A DNA stretch of 64,000 bases. It comes from Alphaproteobacteria bacterium. Its GTDB lineage: Bacteria > Myxococcota_A > UBA796 > CAJQPC01. The DNA lies in assembly GCA_020632795.1 (NCBI GenBank), contig JACKEV010000006.1, positions 1,732,501-1,796,500 of the forward strand, given 5' to 3'. The stretch's first letter is position 1. The number at the start of each line of letters is the position of its first letter. Made by a program: the position numbers and the translations under genes. This document shows, piece by piece, positions 1 to 9,847 of this stretch. Under the pieces are notes generated by a model, which had not been told where the DNA came from, ran no database searches, and was given only the letters and a program-made list of their open reading frames with translations.

Positions 1-1
1 C

Positions 2-1633
2 GGCAACAGCTCGTTCTGCGGCCCCGCAGCGGTGGGGCAGATCGCCGACACCAACGGCTCGGGCAGCATCGACGCCCAGGACCTGCCGATGGTGCTCATC
101 TACCAGAACAACAGCGTGATCGCGGTCAAGGGCGACGGCAGCGGCGTGCTGTGGTCTTCCAACGGCAACTACGGGCAGGACGGCGGCTTCGCCATCGGCG
201 ACGTCGACGGCGACGGCTGGCCCGACGTGGTCACCGCCAGCAGCAACCAGGTCTGCGCCCTCAACGGGGTAGGCGGGGCCCGGCTGTGGTGCACCACCGG
301 CCTGGGCACGCACCTGGACACCTACGGCTACTCCTACCCCTCCATCGCGGACATGAACGGCGACGGCAACCCCGAGGTCACGGCCGGCAGCGTCATCCTG
401 CGCGGGTCCAACGGCGCCATCATGGCCCGGGGCACCCGCGGCAAGGGCGCGGCCCCCTACGGCGGCACCGGCTCGGGCGGCACCTACGGCGCGCTCAGCG
501 TCCCCATCGACCTGGACAACGACGGCCAGATGGAGCTGGTCACCGGCAACACCGCCTACGACATCAACGGCAACATCGTGTGGTCCAACGGCGGGCTGGA
601 CGGGCTGGTGGCCATCGCGGACTTCGACGGCGACGGCCAGGGCGAGATCGTCAAGACCAGCGGCATCTACGTCACCGGCATGGAGACCAACGGGACCGAG
701 GTCTGGGGCCCGCTGACCTACACCGGCAACCTGGGGGCTCCCGCCATCGACGACCTCGACGGCGACGGCACCCCGGAGATCGTGTTCGCGGCTCAGAACG
801 CCCTCATCGCCATGGAGTGGGGCGGCGCCGAGATGTGGCGCGCGACCATCACCGACAACTCCGGCGCGGCCGGCCCCGTGCTCTTCGACTTCGAGTTGGA
901 CGGCTACCCCGAGGTGCTCTACGCCGACGAGACCTCCATCCGGTTCTTCTCCGGCCTGGACGGCAGCCTCAAGTTCACCAACGGCCAGCACGCCAGCTAC
1001 ACCATCCTGGAGACCCCCATCGTCGCGGACGTGGACGGCGACGACCAGGTGGAGATCGTGCTCGGCCACTGCGGCAACGGCTTCAGCAGCAGCTTCGGCG
1101 CGGTCACGGTCTACGGCGACGCCGATCAGAGCTGGCCGCCGGGCCGCAAGATCTGGAACCAGCACGCCTACTCGATCACCAACATCGAGTCCCTGGGCGG
1201 CGTCCCGGCGGGGACGGGAGGCAACAACTTCCGTGACTTCAATAGCTTCCGCTCCGGCGACGTCGGCCGTCCCCCCAGCGAGTACTGGGACCTCCAGGCC
1301 CAGATCCTCGACGTCTGCGAGGACGAGTGCGACTCGGGCTGGCTGTACGTGGCCGCCCGCCTCCAGAACCACGGCAACCTGGACCTGCCCGCCGGCATCC
1401 CGCTCAGCCTGCGGGCGGGCGGCGGCGGCCCCATCGTGGCCACCCAGGCGATCCCCTCCGACGTGCCCGCCGGCATGACCAGCGAGGTCGTCATCTTCGA
1501 GGTGGAGAGCAGCCTGGTGCGCGGCACCACGCCGGTCGTCACCGCGGACGAGGACGCCACGGGCACGGGCGTCGTCTACGAGTGCGAGGAGGGCAACAAC
1601 GGCGAGCCCTGGATCGAGACGGTCTGCGACTGA
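2..1633 (+). CDS. VCBS/FG-GAP repeat surface protein, 5' end missing
   Basis: The reading frame is open to the left edge (codons from base 2, before the GTG at 32), so the true start lies outside the window. At least seven Asp-rich VCBS/FG-GAP blades follow one another, e.g. DVDGDGWPDVV near 200, DMNGDGNPEV near 352, DFDGDGQGEIV near 620, DLDGDGTPEIV near 751 and DVDGDDQVEIV near 1030. Such blades form calcium-binding beta-propellers in secreted or surface proteins. The last ~115 residues (from about 1280) are a separate beta-rich, Cys-containing domain that looks CARDB-like. It ends one base from the convergent gene at 1635. Ligand and role are unknown. Confidence 0.85.
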   Translation, partial: GNSSFCGPAAVGQIADTNGSGSIDAQDLPMVLIYQNNSVIAVKGDGSGVLWSSNGNYGQDGGFAIGDVDGDGWPDVVTASSNQVCALNGVGGARLWCTTGLGTHLDTYGYSYPSIADMNGDGNPEVTAGSVILRGSNGAIMARGTRGKGAAPYGGTGSGGTYGALSVPIDLDNDGQMELVTGNTAYDINGNIVWSNGGLDGLVAIADFDGDGQGEIVKTSGIYVTGMETNGTEVWGPLTYTGNLGAPAIDDLDGDGTPEIVFAAQNALIAMEWGGAEMWRATITDNSGAAGPVLFDFELDGYPEVLYADETSIRFFSGLDGSLKFTNGQHASYTILETPIVADVDGDDQVEIVLGHCGNGFSSSFGAVTVYGDADQSWPPGRKIWNQHAYSITNIESLGGVPAGTGGNNFRDFNSFRSGDVGRPPSEYWDLQAQILDVCEDECDSGWLYVAARLQNHGNLDLPAGIPLSLRAGGGGPIVATQAIPSDVPAGMTSEVVIFEVESSLVRGTTPVVTADEDATGTGVVYECEEGNNGEPWIETVCD

Positions 1634-1634
1634 C

Positions 1635-2366
1635 TCAGCTTGTCTGGGTCTCCATCACCCACTCACCATCGATGAGCCCGACGTAGGTGGTCGTGTTGTC
1701 GCACAGGTCGAAGTCCGGGTTGGCCTTGATCTGGAAGACAAACGCATCGGGGCGGCCGGTGGGGCACTCGTCCTGGTGGATCGAGGCGAACCCACCGAGC
1801 TTGGTGCAGGTGGCGTGGCGCGCGCCCCGTCCTCCCGGGAACGCCCGGTACCAGATGATGCTCACGTCGTCGATGAGGTCGTCCCAGGGCGGCGGCAGCG
1901 CGTGGGCCAGGTCGGAGAACGGGTGCGGGATGTCCCGAAACGGCGTCCAGGTGATGGCCTGGGGCGTCCAGTTGCCTCGGGGCTTCGCCTGCGGCGAAGG
2001 GCGGGGCGCCAGCCCCGTGAGGTCCCGATACAGGCGGAGCGCCCAGCCCTCACCCTCCCACAGCTGGTCGATGAGCATCACGCTCGGGTCCAGGTACACC
2101 CCCATCCACGCGTATCCACGCAAGGGCTCCGGCACCGCGGGAGCCTCACCGAGGTTGACCTGGAGCAGGGAGTACATCGGACGCCCCTCGTGGGTGGGCC
2201 AGGGCTCGTCCGGCCGCAGCATCCCGGGCCCCAGCAGCCGCGAGGCGAAGGGCGAGGCGTCCGGCGCCAGGGGCCCGCACTCCGCCACGGAGCAGTCCCG
2301 CCCCATCGCCTCGGTGAAGGCGTCCATGCGGGCGACCCGTCGCGCGATCTCGGGGCGCAGCGCCAT
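1635..2366 (-). CDS. DUF1963 (YwqG-like) protein
   Basis: 243 residues, no signal peptide or membrane segment. The layout fits DUF1963/YwqG: an early segment PMYSLLQVNL (about 64-73), a late KLGGFASIHQDE (189-200) and FVFQIKANPDFDL (209-221), where the family has a KxGG...Q then LLFQIDSD pattern. Members are small cytoplasmic proteins of unknown function, often used as accessory or immunity-like proteins. The ATG follows the murB stop by three bases, so it is the last gene of the amidohydrolase-murB operon. Family assignment is from motif shape only. Confidence 0.6.
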   Translation of the reverse strand: MALRPEIARRVARMDAFTEAMGRDCSVAECGPLAPDASPFASRLLGPGMLRPDEPWPTHEGRPMYSLLQVNLGEAPAVPEPLRGYAWMGVYLDPSVMLIDQLWEGEGWALRLYRDLTGLAPRPSPQAKPRGNWTPQAITWTPFRDIPHPFSDLAHALPPPWDDLIDDVSIIWYRAFPGGRGARHATCTKLGGFASIHQDECPTGRPDAFVFQIKANPDFDLCDNTTTYVGLIDGEWVMETQTS

Positions 2367-2369
2367 GCC

Positions 2370-3293
2370 CTACTCCGACCGCCGGCCCAGGGCTCCTGGC
2401 TCCCAGGGCCCCAGAAGCTTGACCTCGGGGGTCATCCAGATGCCATGCCGGGCGAAGACCGTCTCCCGGATGTGCACGATGACCTGGCGGATGTCCTCGG
2501 CGGTGGCGTCGCCGTGGTTGACCACGAAGTTGGCGTGCTTCGTGGAGACCGACGCCCCCCCGATGCGCAGGCCCTTGAGCCCGCTGGCCTCGATCAGCCG
2601 GCCGGCGTAGTCGCCGGGGGGGTTGGTGAAGGTGGAGCCGCACGAGGGCAGGTTCAGGGGCTGGGTGGCCTTGCGCGCCTCCATCAGCTCCTGGCGACGG
2701 GCCTGCCGCGCCTCCACGTCCCGATCGGTGAGGTGAAGCTCCGCGAACGCCACGACCGCCCCCTCGGGCAGGGTGGCCGTGCGGTAGCCGAACGCCAGCG
2801 CCTCGGCGTCCAGGGTGCGCAGCTCCCCGCCGGGGACGACCACGGTGACCGAGCGCACCAGATCCCGCGCCTCGCCCAGCCGGGTGCCCGCGTTCATGAC
2901 CACCGCCCCGCCGACCGTGCCGGGCACGCCCGCGAAGGGCTCGGCCCCGGCCAGCCCGGCCTCGTCCAGGCGCCGCAGGAGCACCGTCAAGAGCATGCCC
3001 GCCCCCGCCGTCGCGGAGGTCCCGTCGATGACCAGCTCGGCCAGCGCGCCCTTCAGGCGCAGCACCGCGCCCGCGATGCCGTCGTCATGGACCAGAGCGT
3101 TGGACCCCTTGCCCAGGACCGTGATGGGCAGGCCGTCCGCGGCCAGGCGCATCACCCCGCTGAGCTGCGCGACCGTCGTGAGGTCCACGAGCCACTGCGC
3201 CGGGCCCCCGACCCGCCAATAGGCCAGCCGGGCCAGCGGCGCGTCGGGGATGACCCGGGCCCCGGTGGCCTCCAGGGCGCTCTGCCAGCTCAC
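2370..3293 (-). CDS. murB: UDP-N-acetylenolpyruvoylglucosamine reductase MurB
   Basis: 307 residues, the usual MurB length. It reduces UDP-GlcNAc-enolpyruvate to UDP-MurNAc with NADPH and FAD, the second committed step of peptidoglycan synthesis, in the cytosol. The FAD-domain signatures are GKGSNALVHD (about 61-70) and FAGVPGTVGGAVVMNAG (about 119-135). The catalytic Ser lies in CGSTFTNP (Ser about 220), followed by GLKGLRIGGASVS and HANFVVN. The lack of the extra Tyr loop near the Ser segment suggests a type II MurB. Start is GTG, overlapping the stop of the upstream amidohydrolase gene as GTGA, which implies translational coupling. Being outside a dcw cluster is common in this phylum. Confidence 0.96.
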   Translation of the reverse strand: MSWQSALEATGARVIPDAPLARLAYWRVGGPAQWLVDLTTVAQLSGVMRLAADGLPITVLGKGSNALVHDDGIAGAVLRLKGALAELVIDGTSATAGAGMLLTVLLRRLDEAGLAGAEPFAGVPGTVGGAVVMNAGTRLGEARDLVRSVTVVVPGGELRTLDAEALAFGYRTATLPEGAVVAFAELHLTDRDVEARQARRQELMEARKATQPLNLPSCGSTFTNPPGDYAGRLIEASGLKGLRIGGASVSTKHANFVVNHGDATAEDIRQVIVHIRETVFARHGIWMTPEVKLLGPWEPGALGRRSE

Positions 3294-6200
3294 TCGATCA
3301 CCTCCAAGGTGTCGGGATCGTAGCGTACGCCGCCCTTGACCACCTCGACGAGGTTCATCGTGACGCGCAGATCAGCCAGCGGGTCGCCGTCGAGGACGAT
3401 GAGGTCCGCCAGCTTGCCCGGCTCCACGCTGCCGAGATCCTTGTCCACGCCGATGTACCAGGCGCCGTTGATGGTCGCCGCGCGCAGGGCCGCCTCGGGG
3501 CCCATCGCCTCGCCGAGCGCCCACAGCTCCCAGTGGACCCCGACGCCCTGGATCTGCCCGTGGGCCCCCAGGTTCACCGGAACGCCGGCCTCGGACAGGG
3601 CCGCCGCGCTGCGGGCGACCTCCTTGAAGTACCAGTCGTCGTCGTTGACCAGCACACCCCGGCGCCGGACGCTCCGGTCCACCCACCACGCCGGGGTGAA
3701 GGTAAGGAACTTCTCGTCCTCCAGCAGGGACTCGGTCTGGTAGAACCAGTTCTCGCCGGACAGGCCGCCGTACGCCACCAGCAGCGTGGGGGTGTAGCCC
3801 GCGCCGCTGGCCGCGTAGAGCCCGATGACGTCGTCGTAGAGCGGGGCGACGGGCAGGGCGTGCTCGATGCCGGTGTGGCCGTCGACCAGCATGTTCATGT
3901 TGTTGAACAGGTCCCCGCCGCCCTCGGGGTAGACGTTGATGCCCTCGGCGCGGGCGGCGTTCAGCACCCACTGGCGCTGCTCGCGGGCGGGCTGCTGGTA
4001 GCTCTTGACGCTGACCGCGCCCCACGCCTTCTGGCGGCGGACGTGGGCCAGGGCGTCCTCGTAGGACGCGATCCAGCTCCGGCCCTTGGCCTTGGCGCCG
4101 TACAGGATCCAGCCGGTGGACCAGGTGCGCGGCCCCAGCTCCAGGCCGGCCTCGATGCGCTCGGACGTGGCGAAGACGGTGTCATTGTGGGCGGAGGGGT
4201 CGTGGGCGCTGGTGACGCCGTAGGCCAGGTTGACCCGGTGCCGCCAGGAGGCCTGGGGCTGCACGTCGGAGGCGCCGTAGTGCAGGTGGGCGTGCACGTC
4301 GATGAAGCCGGGCAGGAGGGTCTTCCCCCCCAGGTCGACCACCGGGACGCCCTGGGGTGGGGGCTCGGCGCCCACGCTGACGACGCGTTCCCCGTCGATC
4401 AGCACCGTCGCGCCGTCGATGACGCCGGCCTCGCCCATGGTGAGGACCCGGGCGTTGACGTAGGCGTAGCGGCCCTCCCGGGCGGCCCGGGGGAGGCTCG
4501 CGTCCAGGGTGTGGGTGGCGTCGCCGACGTGCAGCTCCCGCCCCAGGCTCCAGGTCACCTGGTCGCCCGCCCAGCTCAGCCAGCCGCCGGAGCCCTCGCT
4601 CAGGGAGGTCACCGGCAGCGCGCCGTCCTTGGGGCCCAGCTCGAGGGTCTGGTCCCCCACCAGCGGCAGGTCCGCGGCGTAGACGTGGAAGTTCTCGACG
4701 TAGGCGACCCGCCGCCCGTCGGGCGAGACAGCGACCTCGGTGGCCCGATCCCAGCGGGCCACCACCCGCCGGTCGCGCCCGTCGGGGTCGACGCTGACGA
4801 GGACGGTCTTGTCGTGGGTGTGGGGCTTGTCCTGCGGCTCGTCGTCCACCAGGAGCAGGCGCGCGCCGTCGGCGCTCCAGGCCAGCCGGTGCGCCCGGTT
4901 GCCGCCGTAGCTGCCGCCGTACTCGCCGCCGTCGGAGACGGCGCCATCGTCCCAGATCTCCAGGCGGAACCACAGCTCCTGGCTGGTGTCCAGGCCCCGC
5001 AGGGTGGCCCCGGAGCCCCGCAGCCAGGCGACCCGCTGGCCGTCCGGGGAGAAGGCGGGGGCGAGGTACTGCGCGGGCACCGCGGTGAGCGTGCGCTCGG
5101 ACCCGGAGGCCATGTCCCGGACGACCACCGCGCCGGCGTCGGCGTCGGTCCAGGTGGCGTAGACCAGCCGGGCGCCGTCGGGGCTCCAGCTCGGGGCGAC
5201 GGCCCGCCGGTCCGGCGGGGTGATGGGCGAGGCCGGACCGCCGCCCAGCGCCTGGAGCCACAGCCGCCCGAAGGCCTCGAAGACCACCCGGTCGCCCTGG
5301 GGCGACACCGTCGGCCACCGGATCGCCCTGGCCTGCACGGTGTCCTCCCGGGCCACGGGGACCTCGAAGCGCACGTGCTCGGCGAGGTCGAGCGCCACGT
5401 CGGCGGTCCACGAGATGGGCGTGGCCTGACCGGTGGCGCCGTCCACCCGCACGAGGGTGCCGTCGTCCCAGATCACCAGGGTCTTGCCGTCGGGGGTCCA
5501 GGCCGCGTGGGGGTAGAGGCCGTTGAGGACGAAGCCCTCCTGGTTGTCGTGCTCGAAGACCCGGTCCCCCAGCGGGCGGCGCGCGCCGGTCTCGGGGTCG
5601 AACAGGGTGAGCACCGTGGCGCCGGCCTTGCGCTGCATCAGCGCGACCTCGCCGCTGACGGGGTTGACCGTGGGGCGGAACGCGCTGCCCGCCTCGGCGG
5701 TGAGCCGGACCACCTCGCCGGTCTCCAGGTCCATGCGGTGCAGGTCGAAGACGCCCTGGTTGGGGTCCCGCCCGTAGTCGAAGCGCCAGGGGGTGGACGA
5801 GAAGTACAGGTGCTTGCCGTCCTTGGAGAAGGTCGCCTCGGTCGGGAAGGGGTGGGCCTTGGTCTCGGTGAGCTGCACGCCGTCGCCGCCCCGGGTGTCG
5901 AACAGCCACAGCTCGCTCATGCCGATGGAGCGGGTGTCGATGACCCGCTTGCGGGCCACCACGTAGCGCCCATCGGGGCTCCAGGTGCCCTCCGCGAAGC
6001 GCTCCGGCGCGCCCTCGGTCAGGCGGCTGGTCTCGCCGCTGGCGAGGTCCATCACCCAGAGGTCCTGGTTGCCGCCCCGGTCCGAGACGTAGAGCAGCCG
6101 CTCGCCGTCGGGCGAGAAGCGCGGGTCCTGATCCCAGGCCGGCCCCCGGGAGAGGACCCGGGCCTCCCCGCCTTCGAGCGGCAGCAGGTAGAGGTCCCCC

Positions 6201-6391
6201 AGCAGGTCGAAGGCGATCTGCGCGCCGTCGGGGTGCACGTCCACGTTCAGCCAGGTGCCCGTGGACAGCGTGGCCTTCCAGGACTGGGAATATTTGTAGC
6301 TCTCCTCGATGTCCCAGGACTCGGCGTCCTTCTTCTTTGCGCAGGCCATGCTGGACAGGAGCATCGAGAGGGTGAGGACGAGCGGTCTCAT
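3290..6391 (-). CDS. Lipoprotein with TolB-like propeller and amidohydrolase domain
   Basis: 1033 residues starting at the ATG at 6391, which has GGAGG five bases upstream; the frame stays open far upstream but only in non-gene sequence. The N-terminus is a signal peptide with a lipobox-like SMAC (Cys17). Residues about 45-640 carry repeated WD40-like PD40 motifs (SPDGERLLYVSD, SPDGRYVVA, SPDGARLVYAT) as in TolB/DPP-IV propellers. From about 690 comes a metal-dependent amidohydrolase: DVHAHLH (HxH about 700-702), Lys in SVKSYQQP (about 795), GHTGIEHALP, LGAHGQIQG and a PGKLADLIVLDGDP end. The same fusion is known in myxobacteria and Bacteroidetes as a periplasmic or surface peptidase/amidase-like enzyme; the substrate is not known. 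It leads an operon with murB. Confidence 0.88.
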   Translation of the reverse strand: MRPLVLTLSMLLSSMACAKKKDAESWDIEESYKYSQSWKATLSTGTWLNVDVHPDGAQIAFDLLGDLYLLPLEGGEARVLSRGPAWDQDPRFSPDGERLLYVSDRGGNQDLWVMDLASGETSRLTEGAPERFAEGTWSPDGRYVVARKRVIDTRSIGMSELWLFDTRGGDGVQLTETKAHPFPTEATFSKDGKHLYFSSTPWRFDYGRDPNQGVFDLHRMDLETGEVVRLTAEAGSAFRPTVNPVSGEVALMQRKAGATVLTLFDPETGARRPLGDRVFEHDNQEGFVLNGLYPHAAWTPDGKTLVIWDDGTLVRVDGATGQATPISWTADVALDLAEHVRFEVPVAREDTVQARAIRWPTVSPQGDRVVFEAFGRLWLQALGGGPASPITPPDRRAVAPSWSPDGARLVYATWTDADAGAVVVRDMASGSERTLTAVPAQYLAPAFSPDGQRVAWLRGSGATLRGLDTSQELWFRLEIWDDGAVSDGGEYGGSYGGNRAHRLAWSADGARLLLVDDEPQDKPHTHDKTVLVSVDPDGRDRRVVARWDRATEVAVSPDGRRVAYVENFHVYAADLPLVGDQTLELGPKDGALPVTSLSEGSGGWLSWAGDQVTWSLGRELHVGDATHTLDASLPRAAREGRYAYVNARVLTMGEAGVIDGATVLIDGERVVSVGAEPPPQGVPVVDLGGKTLLPGFIDVHAHLHYGASDVQPQASWRHRVNLAYGVTSAHDPSAHNDTVFATSERIEAGLELGPRTWSTGWILYGAKAKGRSWIASYEDALAHVRRQKAWGAVSVKSYQQPAREQRQWVLNAARAEGINVYPEGGGDLFNNMNMLVDGHTGIEHALPVAPLYDDVIGLYAASGAGYTPTLLVAYGGLSGENWFYQTESLLEDEKFLTFTPAWWVDRSVRRRGVLVNDDDWYFKEVARSAAALSEAGVPVNLGAHGQIQGVGVHWELWALGEAMGPEAALRAATINGAWYIGVDKDLGSVEPGKLADLIVLDGDPLADLRVTMNLVEVVKGGVRYDPDTLEVIE

Positions 6392-6469
6392 GGGGCCTCC
6401 AAGGGAATGCCCTTTATCACGGCGTACCGGGCGAGGACCGCTCGCGTTGAAGGCCATCGTGGCGGTACG

Positions 6470-9400
6470 ATGGATTACATGACCTCTGTCCCCCGTATCG
6501 GACCCTACGTGCTCGGCCGCGAGTTGGGCCGTGGTTCGGCCGGGGTGGTGTTCTCTGCGCGGCATGAGGACCACCGGGGGGGCGTCGCGCTCAAGGTCCT
6601 CACCCACCACGGGTCCCGGACCCGCACCTTCCGAGCGGCCTTCCGCGCCGAAGCCAGGGCCGTCGCCGCCCTGAATCACCCCAACGTCGTGCGCCTCCTG
6701 GATCAAGGCGAGGTCGACGATCACGCCGCCCAGGCCCTGGGCCTCCCCAGCCAGGCGCCGTTCCTGGTGATGGAGCAGGTCCGAGGGGGCTCGTTGGCCT
6801 CGCTGATCGGCGGCTTCGGGGGCAGCCCGCTGCTCCGCGCCCTCGATGACGTGCTCTCTGCGCTGGGTCACCTCCACGCCCGAGGACTGGTCCACCGGGA
6901 CATCAAGCCCGGCAACGTGCTGCTGGAGCGCCGCGCGGGCCGCGCGATGCTGGCGGACTTCGGGATCTCGCAGCGCTGGACCCCGGGAGAGACGCCGCGC
7001 TTCGAGCACCGCACCCTCGGCACCCCCAACTACATGCCCCCCGAGCAGGCGCGGGGGCGGGGCCGCGACCACGGTCCCTGGACCGACCTCTACGCCCTCG
7101 GCTGCCTGGCCTGGGCGCTGACCACCGGCGCGCCGCCCTTCGACCACACCGACCCCGAGCAGGTGCTGGCCGCGCACCTCCGCAGCCCCCCGCCCGCGTT
7201 CACCCCCTGCGTCCCGGTCCCCGTCCACTTCGAGGAGTGGCTGCGCCTGCTGCTCCGCAAGGCCCCCGACCGCCGCTACCCCCTCGCGGCCGACGCCGCC
7301 TGGGCCCTGCGCGAGGTGCTCGCAGGCGAGCGCCCCCCCCGCCCCGGCGCGATCCCGCCGATGCCCGAGGACTGGCGGGATCCCGGGCGCTCCCTGAGCC
7401 CGGTGCGCTGGCTCCGGGGGGCCGGCCTCGGGCTGTTCGGCATGCGCGAGGTGCCCTTCGTGGGGCGGGAGGCCGAGCGGGACCGGCTGTGGGGGCTGCT
7501 CCAGCAGGTCCGCAGCGACCGGAGGCCCCGCGCCGTGCTGATCTCCGGCCCCTCGGGCTGCGGAAAGAGCCGTCTGGCGACCTGGCTGGGGCGCCGCGCA
7601 GAGGAGCTGGGGGCGGCGATCCCGCTGCGGGCGATGTACTCCGAGAGCGGCGGCCCGATGGAGGGCGTCGCGGGGGCCCTGGCCCGCCACCACCGCGTCC
7701 AGGGCCTCTCCCATGAGGAGGCCCTCGTCCGGGTGGCCACCCGCCTGGCCCGTCAGGGCCTCAACGACCCCTCCGCGTGGCGCGCGATCTGCGAGCTGCT
7801 CGTCCCCTCGGGCGCCCCCGTGGAGGGGCTGGGCCTGAGCCGCCCGGAGCAGCGGTGGAGCCTGCTGCACAGCGCGCTCCAGCACGCCACCTTCGGCCGC
7901 CCCGGGGTGCTCATCCTGGAGGACCTCCAGTGGAACGCGGACGCCCTGCGCATGGTCCAGTGGCTCATCGAGCGCGCCCCGCCCCTCCCCCTGCTCATCC
8001 TCATCACCGTCCAGGACGAGGCCCTGGCCACCCGCCCCGCCGAGGCCCGGCTCGCCGAGCGCCTGGACCGCAGCAAGCAGGTGAAGACCCTGCGCTGCGC
8101 GCCGCTGGATCAGGAGACCCACCGCGCCCTCGTGCAGCAGCTCCTGGGGCTGGACCCCCGGCTGGTCCGCCGGGTGGCCGGCCGCACCCAGGGCTTCCCG
8201 CTGTTCACCATCCAGCTCGTCGGGGACTGGGTGCACCGGGGCCTGCTCAAGCCGGGCCCTCGGGGCTTCCGCCTGCCGGAGGGCACCGAGCCGCCGCTGC
8301 CCGACGACCTCCACGAGGTCTGGCGAGGCCGCCTCGACCCCATCTTCGAGGAGCTGTCCCCCGACGCCCGCGCATCACTGGAGGTCGGCGCGGTCCTGGG
8401 CACCCGGGTGGACGGGCGCGAGTGGCGCGACGCCTGCCTGGCCCTGGGCGTGCCCGCGGACCACGACGCCGTCGAGCGCCTGGTCCAGGAGGCCCTGATC
8501 CTGCCGGACCGCGGCGGCTGGCGATGGATCCACGGCATGCTCCGCGAGAGCGTGCTGCGCTGCACCCGGGAGGAGGGGCGCTGGCGCCGCCTGAACCTCG
8601 CGGTCGCAGACATGCTGCGCACCCGGGCCGGGCCAGGCACCGCCGAGCGCCTGGCACTGCACCTGCTCGCCGCCGACATGAACCGCCGGGCCATCGGGCC
8701 GCTGATGCGCGCGATCAACGAGCTGCACGACCAGGGCATCTTCGACCGCTGCGTCGCGCTGATGCCCCGCCTGGAGGCCGCCGCCGCGGAGGTCCTGCGA
8801 CCCGGTGATCCCCACTGGGCGGGCATCATGCGCCTCCAGGCCGACCAGCTCCGCCTGGAGGGGGACCTCCCCGCGGCCGCCGAGCGCTTCCGGGAGGCCG
8901 CCGAGCGGGCCCGTGAAGGCCGCGACGAAGGCGAGCGGCTGCGCGCCCTCAAGACCCTGGAGTGGGTGCTGCGGCACCTCAACCGGCTGGACGAGGGCGC
9001 CCAGGTGCTGGCCGAGGCCGAGACCCTGCTGGCCGGGGAGCGTGACCCGGTGCGCCTGGCGAGCTGGCAACACTCCCATGCGAGCTGGCACCTCGCCCGG
9101 GGCGACACCGAGCAGGCGAAGGCCCGCTGCGAGCACGGGCTGGAGGTGCTGGGCGACGCCGAGGGCGCCCGCGCCGCCCGGGGGCGCTCCTACCTGCTCG
9201 AGACCCTGGCCCGCACCGAGCTGGCGCGGCATCAGCCCGAGGCCGCCGAGGACGCCCTGCAGCAGGCCATGCCGATCTGGGAGCGCCTGGGCCTGCGCTC
9301 CGACATGTGCAACGGCCTGAACATCCTGGGGGAGCTGGCCCGCGTCCGGGGCGACCTGGAGAAGGCCATCCCCCTCTACGAGCGCGCCTTCCGCACCGCC

Positions 9401-9847
9401 GAGGCCCTGGGCATGCCCCAACCCCACCGGGGCGTGCCCTGCTTCAACCTGGGCCTCGTCCACCTCCTGCGGGACGATCTGGTGCAGGCGTGCACCTGGT
9501 TCAACCGGGCGGCCTCGTGCTTCTCGCACGACGGCTACGCGTTCTTCCTCGGCCTGGTCCACCTCGGCCTGGCCGCCGCCGCCAGCGCCACCCGGGACTG
9601 GGAGGCCTGGCGACGGGAGATGGCCTGGGGCGAGGAGGCCCTGGAGGGGGGCGAGACCGCCGATCCGGACGCGCTGCTCGTGCTGCGCCTCAACGCCGGC
9701 CACTGCGAGGAGGCCGGGCTGCTGGACGCCGCCGCGCGGGTGCTGACCCTGGGCCGGGAGCAGGCCCGCCGCCTGGGGGACGACGCCGCAGTGGCCGAGC
9801 TGGACGCCCACATCGAGCGGCTCAGAGGCCCTCCAGCGCCTGGGTGA
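6470..9847 (+). CDS. Ser/Thr protein kinase fused to AAA ATPase and TPR tail
   Basis: 1125 residues. Residues about 9-280 form a Hanks-type kinase with GRGSAGVVF (Gly loop), VALKVL (Lys), HRDIKPGN (about 141-148), DFGIS and GTPNYMPPEQ, all catalytic residues present. A second module has VGREAERDRL, Walker A GPSGCGKS (about 359-366) and Walker B PGVLILEDLQW, like the ATPase of MalT/PknK-type regulators. From about 780 to the end are Ala-rich TPR helices. No membrane helix is seen, so it is a soluble signalling kinase. It is divergent from the amidohydrolase operon and overlaps the convergent PLP-enzyme gene by 26 bases. ATG 6470 is chosen (GGCGG upstream); ATG 6479 is possible. Input signal and targets are unknown. 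Confidence 0.93.
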   Translation: MDYMTSVPRIGPYVLGRELGRGSAGVVFSARHEDHRGGVALKVLTHHGSRTRTFRAAFRAEARAVAALNHPNVVRLLDQGEVDDHAAQALGLPSQAPFLVMEQVRGGSLASLIGGFGGSPLLRALDDVLSALGHLHARGLVHRDIKPGNVLLERRAGRAMLADFGISQRWTPGETPRFEHRTLGTPNYMPPEQARGRGRDHGPWTDLYALGCLAWALTTGAPPFDHTDPEQVLAAHLRSPPPAFTPCVPVPVHFEEWLRLLLRKAPDRRYPLAADAAWALREVLAGERPPRPGAIPPMPEDWRDPGRSLSPVRWLRGAGLGLFGMREVPFVGREAERDRLWGLLQQVRSDRRPRAVLISGPSGCGKSRLATWLGRRAEELGAAIPLRAMYSESGGPMEGVAGALARHHRVQGLSHEEALVRVATRLARQGLNDPSAWRAICELLVPSGAPVEGLGLSRPEQRWSLLHSALQHATFGRPGVLILEDLQWNADALRMVQWLIERAPPLPLLILITVQDEALATRPAEARLAERLDRSKQVKTLRCAPLDQETHRALVQQLLGLDPRLVRRVAGRTQGFPLFTIQLVGDWVHRGLLKPGPRGFRLPEGTEPPLPDDLHEVWRGRLDPIFEELSPDARASLEVGAVLGTRVDGREWRDACLALGVPADHDAVERLVQEALILPDRGGWRWIHGMLRESVLRCTREEGRWRRLNLAVADMLRTRAGPGTAERLALHLLAADMNRRAIGPLMRAINELHDQGIFDRCVALMPRLEAAAAEVLRPGDPHWAGIMRLQADQLRLEGDLPAAAERFREAAERAREGRDEGERLRALKTLEWVLRHLNRLDEGAQVLAEAETLLAGERDPVRLASWQHSHASWHLARGDTEQAKARCEHGLEVLGDAEGARAARGRSYLLETLARTELARHQPEAAEDALQQAMPIWERLGLRSDMCNGLNILGELARVRGDLEKAIPLYERAFRTAEALGMPQPHRGVPCFNLGLVHLLRDDLVQACTWFNRAASCFSHDGYAFFLGLVHLGLAAAASATRDWEAWRREMAWGEEALEGGETADPDALLVLRLNAGHCEEAGLLDAAARVLTLGREQARRLGDDAAVAELDAHIERLRGPPAPG

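Noticed and set aside
3533..6469. Long plus-strand frame before the kinase
   Set aside because: Antisense shadow of the amidohydrolase gene, Gly/Val/His-rich; the kinase start is at 6470.
6392..8314. Upstream extension of the amidohydrolase frame (to 1674 residues)
   Set aside because: It is antisense to the kinase gene with repetitive GC-driven composition; signal peptide and ribosome site fix the start at 6391.
8375..9811. 478-residue minus-strand frame over the kinase gene
   Set aside because: Composition is low complexity and there is no ribosome site or motif; the plus-strand kinase is clear.
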